A stretch of DNA of 5,339 nucleotides from positions 1 through 5,339 of the forward strand of contig JAUVFY010000107.1 in assembly GCA_030594025.1 (NCBI GenBank). Direction: 5' to 3'. The stretch is from Deltaproteobacteria bacterium. GTDB taxonomy: Bacteria > Desulfobacterota > GWC2-55-46 > JAUVFY01. This document shows positions 1 to 4,846 of the stretch, piece after piece. The translations under genes and the position numbers were made by a program. Each line of letters begins with the position of its first letter. Positions within the stretch are counted from its first letter, which is position 1. The notes below the pieces were generated by a model. It had not been told where the DNA came from. It did not search any database and worked only from the letters and a program-made list of their open reading frames with translations.

Positions 1-147
1 GGATTAGGCGGGCTTTGCGCTGGAAAAATTTTATGCCGTGCGTCGAGGGGAAGGGGTTGCTTTTAAGGAGAGGTGCCCATGGCACCAAAAATCAAGGCTC
101 TAAGGGGGAGGGGATTTTCCGGTCTTTAAAAGGTTGTAAGACAGGCC
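1..147. other. Left-edge non-coding stretch, no recognisable gene
   Basis: This stretch lies downstream of the aminotransferase stop. I see no gene that can be defended. It contains a short hairpin (GGTGCC-CAT-GGCACC, 72-86) and a weak inverted repeat GTCTT/AAGAC (122-126 and 138-142). Neither is followed by a T-run on the strand leaving the aminotransferase gene, so I do not call a terminator. A plus-strand 16-codon reading frame (79-129) has AAGGAG 8 nt before its ATG but nothing else to support it. The cluster's transcript may therefore continue beyond the window or end by a Rho-type mechanism. Confidence 0.6.
72..86. repeat. Small perfect hairpin GGTGCC-CAT-GGCACC
   Basis: Two 6-bp arms flank a 3-nt loop. 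On the plus strand it is followed by AAAAA and on the minus strand by TCTCC, so it lacks the T-tract of an intrinsic terminator on either strand. It lies about 60 nt past the aminotransferase stop, where it could stabilise an mRNA 3' end. That role is inference only. Confidence 0.4.
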
Positions 148-1437
148 TCAGGCAATGGCGCCCAAGGCGCCGACAGCGGCTTCGAAAATCGTGAGGGCCT
201 TTTCCATCTCGGCCTTTTTTACAGTAAGCGGGGGCATGAGGCGGAATACGTTCTTGTCGTCGCCGCACTCGACGAGTATGAGGCCCTTTTCGAGGCACCT
301 TTTAAGTACCTTTTCGAGGAGCCCGGCATCGGGGCTCCTGTCCTCTTTTACGAACTCCACACCTATCATGAGCCCGAGCCCCCTGACGTCCCCGATGGGG
401 AGGTACTTTTTCTGCATGTTCTTGAGCTTTGCGAGTGCGAAGTCACCGACGGTCCGCGCGTTCTCAAGGAGCCCTTCTTTTTCAATGGTATCGATGGTCG
501 CCGAAGAGGCGGCGCATGATACGGGGTTTCCTCCGAAGGTCGTGCCGTGAGCTCCTGGGCTCCATTTCTTCATGAGCTCCCTTGTCGAGGCCAGGGCACC
601 GAGGGGCAGGCCCGATGCGATGGCCTTTGCCATTGTAATTATGTCCGGTACTACCTCGAAGTGCTCGCAGGCGAACCATCTGCCTGTCCTACCGAAGCCG
701 GTCTGCACCTCGTCGGCTATGAAGAGGATGCCGTTATCAGTGCAGAGCTTACGGAGCCTCTTTACGAAATCCCGGGGAGGCACAACGTAGCCGCCTTCGC
801 CGAGGACCGGCTCCATTATCACGCAGGCCACCTCCCGGGGCGTTATGAGGTGCTTTAAAAGGTTCTCAAGGTAATCGAAGCACTCCATTGAGCAGGTCGT
901 CGGGTCCTGGCCCAGCGGACACCTGTAGCAGTAAGGGTAGGGCGAGTGGAAGACCGAGGGGAGCAAGGGGTGGTAGTTACGCCTGTACCGTGCCGACGAA
1001 CTCGTTAGCGAAAGCGCCCCTAAGGTCCTACCGTGAAAGCACCTTGTAAACGCGATTATACCCTGTCTTCCCGTGGCAAAGCGTGCGAGCTTCAATGCGC
1101 CCTCGACAGCCTCGGTGCCGCTGTTGGAAAAAAAGAATGTGTCTATACCGTCGGGGGTTATCCTGGTAAGCTTCTCGGCGAGCTCTACGGCGGGCTCTGA
1201 GTAGTAGATGCACCCGGTGTGGATGAGGCGGTCGAGCTGGGCCTTCGCGGCCTCTACCACGGAGGGGGGGCAGTGGCCGATGTTGGTCGTTGCAAGGCCC
1301 GAGGTAAAGTCCATGTACGTTTTCCCGTCCACGTCCTCGACCATGAGACCCCGGGCCTTCTTTACTACGATCTCCGTGTGGAATACGAGCGCCGGGGTGA
1401 GGAACTCTCGGGCCTTTTTTATGACCTCGTCGTTCAT
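148..1437 (-). CDS. Class III PLP aminotransferase, GabT/acetylornithine-aminotransferase-like
   Basis: This is a cytosolic fold-type I PLP enzyme of 429 aa, normal length for class III aminotransferases. Visible motifs are SGTEA (106-110, PLP phosphate), FHGRT (134-138), E209 in MEPVLGEGG, D242/E243 with Q245 (ADEVQTGFGRTG, pyridine-nitrogen Asp) and K271 in MAKAIASGLPLG (Schiff-base Lys). T300 in GTTFGGNP is the residue expected to reach the partner subunit's PLP phosphate. A Cys cluster, C170-x2-C173-x8-C182-x3-C186, follows the PLP core. I recall similar Cys clusters in GABA-transaminase-like and archaeal racemase-like members. An ATG 14 codons upstream (1479) is in frame, but that extension (MRSHPHNRGG...) looks non-native and overlaps the preceding gene, while 1437 follows GGAG. 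Its distant partner in the cluster is an aldehyde dehydrogenase, suggesting an omega-amino acid donor (GABA, 5-aminovalerate, lysine). The exact substrate is not readable, and amino-acid racemase activity remains an alternative. Confidence 0.88.
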   Translation of the reverse strand: MNDEVIKKAREFLTPALVFHTEIVVKKARGLMVEDVDGKTYMDFTSGLATTNIGHCPPSVVEAAKAQLDRLIHTGCIYYSEPAVELAEKLTRITPDGIDTFFFSNSGTEAVEGALKLARFATGRQGIIAFTRCFHGRTLGALSLTSSSARYRRNYHPLLPSVFHSPYPYCYRCPLGQDPTTCSMECFDYLENLLKHLITPREVACVIMEPVLGEGGYVVPPRDFVKRLRKLCTDNGILFIADEVQTGFGRTGRWFACEHFEVVPDIITMAKAIASGLPLGALASTRELMKKWSPGAHGTTFGGNPVSCAASSATIDTIEKEGLLENARTVGDFALAKLKNMQKKYLPIGDVRGLGLMIGVEFVKEDRSPDAGLLEKVLKRCLEKGLILVECGDDKNVFRLMPPLTVKKAEMEKALTIFEAAVGALGAIA

Positions 1438-1445
1438 CGAGTTTT

Positions 1446-1697
1446 TTACTCCGCCCCGGTTATGAGGGTGGGATCGCACAGAAGCGAGTCATACACGGCC
1501 ACGCGGCCGCATATCTTGCACACGTACTCGATGGAGTTGAGCATCGAGGTGCATACATGCCTCGGGTCGTCGGTCTGTTTCTTGCAGAACTCGCACGTGA
1601 ACGGAAGGTCTTCGGTTGAAGGGTGGCAGAGGTGGCCCCTCCCGCTCGCGAGCTTTTCGCATTTCGGACATTTAAATGTCTTTACATATTCAGTCAT
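1446..1697 (-). CDS. Small three-repeat zinc-ribbon-like protein
   Basis: I do not recognise a named family for this 83-aa protein. It has three CxxC pairs at C10/C13, C35/C38 and C60/C63, so the unit repeats with an exact 25-residue period. The first two units read CxxC-x8-H-x-C (H22/C24 and H47/C49), a complete CCHC-type zinc site. The third keeps C74 but has Leu72 where His is expected. There is no signal peptide or membrane segment, so it should be cytosolic. The protein is basic at the start and has an acidic tail. The start is clear: AAAGGAG sits 8 nt before ATG. It lies 18 nt after the ferritin-like gene and 8 nt before the aminotransferase, clearly within one transcript. It could be a metal chaperone, redox/metal partner of the ferritin-like protein, or nucleic-acid-binding factor. 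Function is unknown. Confidence 0.8.
   Translation of the reverse strand: MTEYVKTFKCPKCEKLASGRGHLCHPSTEDLPFTCEFCKKQTDDPRHVCTSMLNSIEYVCKICGRVAVYDSLLCDPTLITGAE
1449..1452 (-). promoter_or_regulatory. Ribosome binding site inside the end of the upstream gene, supports aminotransferase start at 1437
   Basis: On the minus strand GGAG overlaps the last codons of the zinc-ribbon gene (stop TAA at 1446-1448) and lies 11 nt before ATG 1437. The spacing is slightly long. Its position in the terminal codons suggests translational coupling with the upstream gene and favours this start over the in-frame ATG at 1479. Confidence 0.5.
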
Positions 1698-1715
1698 AAA
1701 TAGCGCTCCTTTCGT

Positions 1716-2210
1716 TTACCCGAAGAGCTCGCCCCTGAGGTCCTTAAGCTTCTTAAGGTGTTCTTTTTCGGCCTGTATGAGTTTTTCGAGCACCTCCTGG
1801 TCGCTCCCCCTTACGCCCTTCATGAACTCGTAGTAGAACAGAAGCGAGTCCTTTTCCATGTCTATCGCGTAGTCGATGGCCGCCTTCTCGTCGCCAACCT
1901 CCATGGCCAGGCGCTCGAGCGCCTCGGAGCTCGTAAAGATCTTGGTGTTGGCTATGGACTTCAAGTAGAGTAGCGCCTCCTCGGCGTAGGGCTCGAAGAC
2001 GGTCCTCATGTGGGGCTCGGTGAGCTGTTTTTTCAGGCCTATGAAATAAGAGGCGTGCTTTTTTTCCTCCCCGGCGAGGAAGTTAAAAAGGTCGGCGAGT
2101 TTTTCGGTCCTCGCGGCCTCAGCAGCAACGTTGTAAAACCTCTCTCCGTTCTCCTCTATCCTTATGGCCATATCGAGGAGCTCTTTTCCTGAAAAATGTA
2201 CAGGGTCCAT
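1716..2210 (-). CDS. Ferritin-like (rubrerythrin-type, erythrin-only) di-iron protein
   Basis: This 164-aa all-helical protein has the two-fold repeated ligand pattern of the rubrerythrin/ferritin-like superfamily. Helix A holds E19/E20 (IEENGERFY), helix B has E49-x2-H52 (GEEKKH), helix C has E119 (MEKDSLLFYY) and helix D has E148-x2-H151 (AEKEH). The half-proteins are offset by about 99-100 residues, and F25/Y26 match F125/Y126. Known family roles are peroxide reduction or iron oxidation and storage at a di-iron centre in the cytosol. The C-terminal rubredoxin domain of classical rubrerythrin is absent. GGAGG sits 7 nt before the ATG, fixing the start. A perfect extended -10 lies just upstream, so it may be transcribed apart from the dehydrogenase as well as with it. 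The next gene is Cys-rich and could conceivably be its partner, but that is inference. Confidence 0.88.
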   Translation of the reverse strand: MDPVHFSGKELLDMAIRIEENGERFYNVAAEAARTEKLADLFNFLAGEEKKHASYFIGLKKQLTEPHMRTVFEPYAEEALLYLKSIANTKIFTSSEALERLAMEVGDEKAAIDYAIDMEKDSLLFYYEFMKGVRGSDQEVLEKLIQAEKEHLKKLKDLRGELFG

Positions 2211-2244
2211 GAGGTATCCTCCGTGTTTCGTGAAATCAAGCCGG

Positions 2245-2253
2245 ATTATAGCA
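2245..2253 (-). promoter_or_regulatory. Extended -10 promoter element (TGCTATAAT) ahead of the ferritin-like gene
   Basis: On the minus strand the 81-nt gap between the dehydrogenase and ferritin-like genes contains TGC followed by a perfect TATAAT (2250-2245). There is no good -35 box at 16-18 nt, which is typical of promoters relying on the TGn extension. Predicted transcription would begin near 2238, giving a leader of about 28 nt that still includes the GGAGG site. Confidence 0.5.
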
Positions 2254-2291
2254 GAAAAACCGTCTCGAAATAAACCCTCAATCTCAATGCG

Positions 2292-3785
2292 TCATTCCTC
2301 TGTAATCTGGGCCTTCTGGAGCATGTTGCTGAAGTCCCTGTATATAACCTTCCACTTGGTGAACATGTCAAGGGCCCCGCCCCTGCCACCGGCCTCCTTG
2401 TGGCCGAGACCGCTCTTTTTCGTACCCCCGAAGGGGAGCTGTATCTCGGCGCCTATGGTCGGGGCGTTGATGTAGACGATGCCCGTATCGAGGTCCCTCT
2501 CGGCAACGGCCGAGCTGTTTACGTCCTGCGTGTATATGGCAGATGACAGGCCGTACTCGGAACTGTTAACAATCTCTATGGCATCCTTGAGGTCCCCTGC
2601 CTTAAGGACCGACACCACGGGGCCGAATATCTCCTCTCTTGCGATCCTCATATCCGGGGTTACGTCCGCGAATATCGTGGGCTCTACGAAGAACCCCTTT
2701 TTATACTTGTCGGCGGTTAGGCGCTTGCCCCCGATTACGAGTCGTGCACCTTCTTTTTTTCCTATTTCTATGTAGTCGAGTACCTTCTTCAATTGGGCCT
2801 CGTTTATGAGGGGACCCACGTCGGTCTTTTCATTGAGGCCGTCTCCGAGGGTCAGCTTTTCAGCCTCTGCCGCAAAGGTTTTAACGAACCCATCATAGAC
2901 CGGCTCATGTACCACGACCCTGCTCGCGGCGGTACACCTCTGGCCCGTGGTCCCGAACCCGCCCCAGAGCGCCCCCTCGACGGCCAGCTCGAGGTTGCCG
3001 TCTTCCATGACGATTATCGCGTTCTTTCCGCCCATCTCGCAGGATATCTCCTTGTCTATGGTGCCGCACATCTTCGAGAGTTTCTCTCCCACCACGGATG
3101 AGCCCGTAAACGAAACGCCGTCTATGGCCGGGTGCGTTGCGAGGTATTCGCCTATCTCCGTGCCCGTTCCGTGTACGAGGTTTATAACGCCGGCCGGGAT
3201 ACCCGCCTCGACTATGAGCTCGACGAGCCTTGTAGCCGAGACCGGGGTGTAGCTCGAAGGCTTGAACACAACGGTATTTCCACTTATAAGCGCCGGGAAT
3301 ATCTTCCACGCCGGTATCGCCGTGGGGAAGTTCCATGGGGTTATGAGGGCGAAGACCCCGATGGGCACGCGAAAGGATTTGCAGTCCTTATCGGCAAGCT
3401 CCGATGGCACGGTCTCGCCCGAGAGGCGGCGGCCTTCGCCTGCCATATAGTAGGCCATGTCTATGGCCTCCTGTACGTCGCCGAGGCCCTCCTTAAGAAT
3501 CTTACCCATCTCGCGGGTAACCAGCTCTCCGAGCGAGTCCTTGTTCTTGAGCAAGTGCTCGGCGGCCCGGAATATTATCTCGCCCCTCTTGGGAGGAGGG
3601 GTGAGGCGCCATGCGTTAAAAGCCTTTCTTGCCGCGTCCACGGCCCGGTCCACGTCGGCCCCGGTCGATGCGGGCACCACCCCGACCACGTCGTCCGTGT
3701 CGGCCGGGTTTACGCTTTTAAGGGTCTTTCCTTCAGCCGCGGCCTGCCACCTGCCGCCTATGAGGTTTTTTATCTCCTCTGCCAT
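2292..3785 (-). CDS. NAD(P)+-dependent aldehyde (semialdehyde) dehydrogenase, ALDH superfamily
   Basis: This is a full-length 497-aa ALDH that oxidises an aldehyde to a carboxylate in the cytosol. The catalytic set is intact: N152 in TPWNFP, general base E250 in EMGGKN and nucleophile C284 in TTGQRCTA. The 34-residue E-C spacing matches the family. Cofactor-site features are K175 (FKPSS), FTGS (226-229) and E385 in EEIFGP. The C-terminal stretch INAPTIGAE...LPFGG..KSG recalls the ketoglutarate-semialdehyde/succinate-semialdehyde/aminoadipate-semialdehyde branches, but I cannot assign the substrate. GGAGGAG lies 5 nt before ATG 3785. As first gene of the cluster containing a class III aminotransferase, it probably oxidises the semialdehyde that enzyme makes, for example succinate or glutarate semialdehyde (inference). 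It is transcribed from a promoter in the divergent region. Confidence 0.92.
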   Translation of the reverse strand: MAEEIKNLIGGRWQAAAEGKTLKSVNPADTDDVVGVVPASTGADVDRAVDAARKAFNAWRLTPPPKRGEIIFRAAEHLLKNKDSLGELVTREMGKILKEGLGDVQEAIDMAYYMAGEGRRLSGETVPSELADKDCKSFRVPIGVFALITPWNFPTAIPAWKIFPALISGNTVVFKPSSYTPVSATRLVELIVEAGIPAGVINLVHGTGTEIGEYLATHPAIDGVSFTGSSVVGEKLSKMCGTIDKEISCEMGGKNAIIVMEDGNLELAVEGALWGGFGTTGQRCTAASRVVVHEPVYDGFVKTFAAEAEKLTLGDGLNEKTDVGPLINEAQLKKVLDYIEIGKKEGARLVIGGKRLTADKYKKGFFVEPTIFADVTPDMRIAREEIFGPVVSVLKAGDLKDAIEIVNSSEYGLSSAIYTQDVNSSAVAERDLDTGIVYINAPTIGAEIQLPFGGTKKSGLGHKEAGGRGGALDMFTKWKVIYRDFSNMLQKAQITEE

Positions 3786-3820
3786 GGTCTCCTCCGGGGA
3801 TTTTTATTTTAAGCAAATTA

Positions 3821-3834
3821 GAGTATAGAGTATA
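3821..3834. repeat. Tandem 7-bp repeat GAGTATA x2
   Basis: Two perfect adjacent copies cover the -10 region of the dehydrogenase promoter, and a degenerate third (GAGTAGA) follows at 3838-3844. It creates two overlapping -10 choices on the minus strand. It may be chance in a purine-rich stretch. Confidence 0.5.
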
Positions 3835-3857
3835 ACAGAGTAGAGGGTGGGGGGCAA
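3829..3857 (-). promoter_or_regulatory. Putative sigma70-type promoter of the dehydrogenase cluster
   Basis: On the minus strand TTGCCC (3857-3852) and TATACT (3834-3829) are separated by 17 nt. The start would fall near 3822, leaving a leader of about 37 nt before the ALDH start. A second TATACT copy sits 7 nt further downstream, because GAGTATA is tandemly repeated (3821-3834). The -35 is only moderate. Confidence 0.5.
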
Positions 3858-3896
3858 CCGCACGGGGGCGCGCCTATAAAATCCCATGCCAGACTA

Positions 3897-3906
3897 CGGT
3901 TAACCG
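3897..3906. promoter_or_regulatory. 10-bp palindrome CGGTTAACCG upstream of the OsmC-gene promoter
   Basis: It is a perfect palindrome, ending 6 bp before the TTGACA box of the plus-strand promoter and lying between the two divergent promoters. The position suits an activator or repressor site. Its half CGGTTAACCGC shares ACCGC with the dyad at 3922. No known operator is matched. Confidence 0.35.
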
Positions 3907-3912
3907 CCGGGA

Positions 3913-3940
3913 TTGACAAGGACCGCTTTAGCGGTATGCT
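3913..3940 (+). promoter_or_regulatory. Sigma70-type promoter of the OsmC-family gene
   Basis: A perfect -35 TTGACA (3913-3918) is followed after 16 nt by TATGCT (3935-3940). Transcription would start near 3947, giving a leader of about 66 nt that is strongly A+T rich. The whole spacer is taken up by an inverted repeat, so control by a repressor is likely. Confidence 0.6.
3922..3935. promoter_or_regulatory. Operator-like dyad ACCGCT-TT-AGCGGT
   Basis: Perfect 6-bp arms around a 2-bp centre lie exactly between the -35 and -10 elements of the OsmC-gene promoter, overlapping the first -10 base. A dimeric regulator bound here would block RNA polymerase. The regulator is not encoded in the window, and the site matches no operator that I can name. 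Confidence 0.45.
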
Positions 3941-3966
3941 TAAATTAAAATGGAAGGGACACATCC

Positions 3967-3982
3967 AAAATTTACAAATTTT
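3967..3982. repeat. A+T inverted repeat in the OsmC-gene leader
   Basis: AAAATTT (3967-3973) and AAATTTT (3976-3982) form a perfect 7-2-7 inverted repeat in the leader between promoter and ribosome binding site. The RNA hairpin would be weak, so this may be DNA-curvature or chance A/T sequence. Confidence 0.35.
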
Positions 3983-4012
3983 TTAACTTTTTAATTAAGG
4001 GAGGCGAATAAA

Positions 4013-4570
4013 ATGTCGGAAAAAATTCTGAACGGGGTGAATGTCGATGCGGTGGATGGCCTGGTCAAGGCCATAGAAGAAAAACCCGAGCTTGCAAAAT
4101 GCAAGTTTCGACTGAGAAACAAATGGATAAACGGGGGCCATAACCATTCGATTGTCGGGAAATTTTACGCTGCCAACCAGGAGAATTCACATCTCAAAAC
4201 ACACGAGCTGGACGCGGACGAACCTCAGATGCTTGCGGGAGAAGACATCGGAGCGAACCCCGTGGAGCATCTTCTTAACGCGCTGGCAGCCTGCCTGACA
4301 ACGACCCTCGTATACCATGCGGCCATCCGGGATATAAAGATAGACGAACTGGAGTCGGAACTGGAAGGAGACCTCGACCTAATGGGGTTCCTGGGGCTCG
4401 CCAAAAAAGCCGAGGTCAGGAGGGGATACAAGGAGATACGCGTAAAATTCAAGGTCAAGACAGATGCTGAAAACCTCGAAAGGCTTAGGGCGTTGAGCAA
4501 GCTCTCTCCCGTGTTCGATGTCACCTCCAACGGGACGAATGTCGATGTTCAGATAGAGAGGAAACCGTAG
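4013..4570 (+). CDS. OsmC-family protein (long, single-conserved-Cys variant)
   Basis: This 185-aa cytosolic protein belongs to the OsmC/Ohr fold, whose studied members reduce organic hydroperoxides with a Cys pair. The core motif GANPVEHLLNALAACLTTTL covers residues 80-99 and C94 is the predicted peroxidatic Cys. The second family Cys is replaced by Ser165 in SPVFDV. The only other Cys is C30, in a roughly 35-residue N-terminal extension (ending KWINGGHNHS) that short OsmC/Ohr proteins lack. As I recall, this longer OsmC group commonly shows the same SPVFD form, so loss of classic Ohr chemistry is plausible and the true substrate unknown. GGGAGG sits 8 nt before the ATG. The gene is monocistronic, divergent from the dehydrogenase cluster, with its own TTGACA promoter and an operator-like dyad, suggesting stress- or ligand-controlled expression. 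Confidence 0.88.
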   Translation: MSEKILNGVNVDAVDGLVKAIEEKPELAKCKFRLRNKWINGGHNHSIVGKFYAANQENSHLKTHELDADEPQMLAGEDIGANPVEHLLNALAACLTTTLVYHAAIRDIKIDELESELEGDLDLMGFLGLAKKAEVRRGYKEIRVKFKVKTDAENLERLRALSKLSPVFDVTSNGTNVDVQIERKP

Positions 4571-4573
4571 GGG

Positions 4574-4621
4574 GACCGTTGTCCAGTTTGGAGGGCAACT
4601 GGGGCAATTGGACAGGCGGTC
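4574..4621 (+). other. Strong inverted repeat/hairpin after the OsmC-family gene
   Basis: It begins 3 nt after the stop codon. GACCG (4574-4578) pairs with CGGTC (4617-4621). Inside a small internal loop, TGTCCAGTT (4580-4588) pairs with AATTGGACA (4606-4614) with one G-U pair. An alternative stem CCAGTT/AACTGG uses the same left arm, so two folds compete. No T-run follows, so it is not a standard intrinsic terminator. It could protect the mRNA 3' end or be part of a small RNA. Confidence 0.5.
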
Positions 4622-4626
4622 GTTCA

Positions 4627-4645
4627 GGTGCCGTGCGGCAGCACC
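4627..4645 (+). other. Second hairpin GGTGC...GCACC before the tRNA promoter
   Basis: Arms GGTGC (4627-4631) and GCACC (4641-4645) enclose a G+C-rich 9-nt loop. It abuts the tRNA -35 box (TTGACT at 4647) and has no T-tract. Together with the preceding hairpin it makes the 70 nt before the tRNA promoter highly structured. It may help stop read-through from the OsmC-family gene. Confidence 0.35.
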
Positions 4646-4646
4646 C

Positions 4647-4675
4647 TTGACTGGATTTCGAGATTATAGTATATA
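4647..4675 (+). promoter_or_regulatory. Promoter of tRNA-Gly(CCC)
   Basis: TTGACT (4647-4652), a 17-nt spacer and TATATA (4670-4675) place the start near 4682, a few bases before the mature tRNA 5' end at 4691. The A+T-rich -10 region stands out from the G+C-rich surroundings. Confidence 0.6.
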
Positions 4676-4690
4676 TGAATAACCACCCGG

Positions 4691-4764
4691 GCGGGCGTAA
4701 TTCAACGGTAGAATGGGAGCTTCCCAAGCTCCATACGGGGGTTCGATTCCCCTCGCCCGCTCCA
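4691..4764 (+). tRNA. tRNA-Gly (anticodon CCC)
   Basis: It is a complete 74-nt cloverleaf. The acceptor stem GCGGGCG (4691-4697) pairs with CGCCCGC (4754-4760). The D stem is ATTC/GAAT (4700-4703, 4711-4714). The anticodon stem is GGAGC/GCTCC (4716-4720, 4728-4732) with loop TTCCCAA, giving anticodon CCC at 4723-4725, which reads GGG glycine codons. The T stem GGGGG/CCCCT (one G-T pair) holds loop TTCGATT. Discriminator T and CCA are encoded (4761-4764). It has its own promoter and an intrinsic terminator, so it is a single-gene transcript. Confidence 0.96.
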
Positions 4765-4777
4765 AATTGAAAATCAA

Positions 4778-4846
4778 GGACCGGCGTTAATACCATCCGA
4801 TTCAGCGGTAATCTTTAACGGCCGGTCTTTTTAATTTTATTTTTTT
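4778..4846 (+). terminator. Intrinsic terminator after tRNA-Gly
   Basis: GACCGGCGTTAA (4779-4790) pairs with TTAACGGCCGGTC (4815-4827), with a single bulged base, and TACC/GGTA can extend the stem inward. The 3' arm runs straight into TTTTT (4828-4832) and further T-rich sequence. It ends the tRNA transcript and separates it from yjbQ. Confidence 0.85.

Noticed and set aside
3..194. Plus-strand frame open from the window edge to about 194
   Set aside because: It overlaps the aminotransferase 3' end antisense, and its translation is basic and without motifs. Nothing shows that it is the tail of a real gene.
1438..1479. N-terminal extension of the aminotransferase to the ATG at 1479
   Set aside because: It overlaps the end of the zinc-ribbon gene, adds 14 residues not expected in the family, and the ATG at 1437 has a GGAG site upstream.
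1219..1833. Plus-strand 204-codon open frame
   Set aside because: It runs antisense across three genes with clear motifs (aminotransferase, zinc-ribbon, ferritin-like), has no family motif, and is a shadow of G+C-rich coding sequence.
2905..3336. Minus-strand 143-codon frame within the dehydrogenase
   Set aside because: It is a shifted frame of the same strand with a repetitive Arg/Gly-rich translation. The dehydrogenase frame covers it fully with conserved motifs, so there is no sign of overlap coding.
3132..3812. Plus-strand 226-codon open frame
   Set aside because: It is antisense to the aldehyde dehydrogenase, which has intact catalytic motifs in the other frame. The translation is Arg/Gly/His-rich with no recognisable domain.
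3867..3874. GGCGCGCC 8-bp palindrome in the divergent region
   Set aside because: It is a simple alternating G/C palindrome in a G+C-rich stretch, with no promoter-relevant position on either strand.
4521..4796. Minus-strand 91-codon frame containing GEGNRTPVWSLGSSHSTVELRPPG-like sequence
   Set aside because: It is the antisense of the tRNA-Gly gene. Peptides of the GNRTP...STTEL type are a well-known false prediction from tRNA antisense strands.
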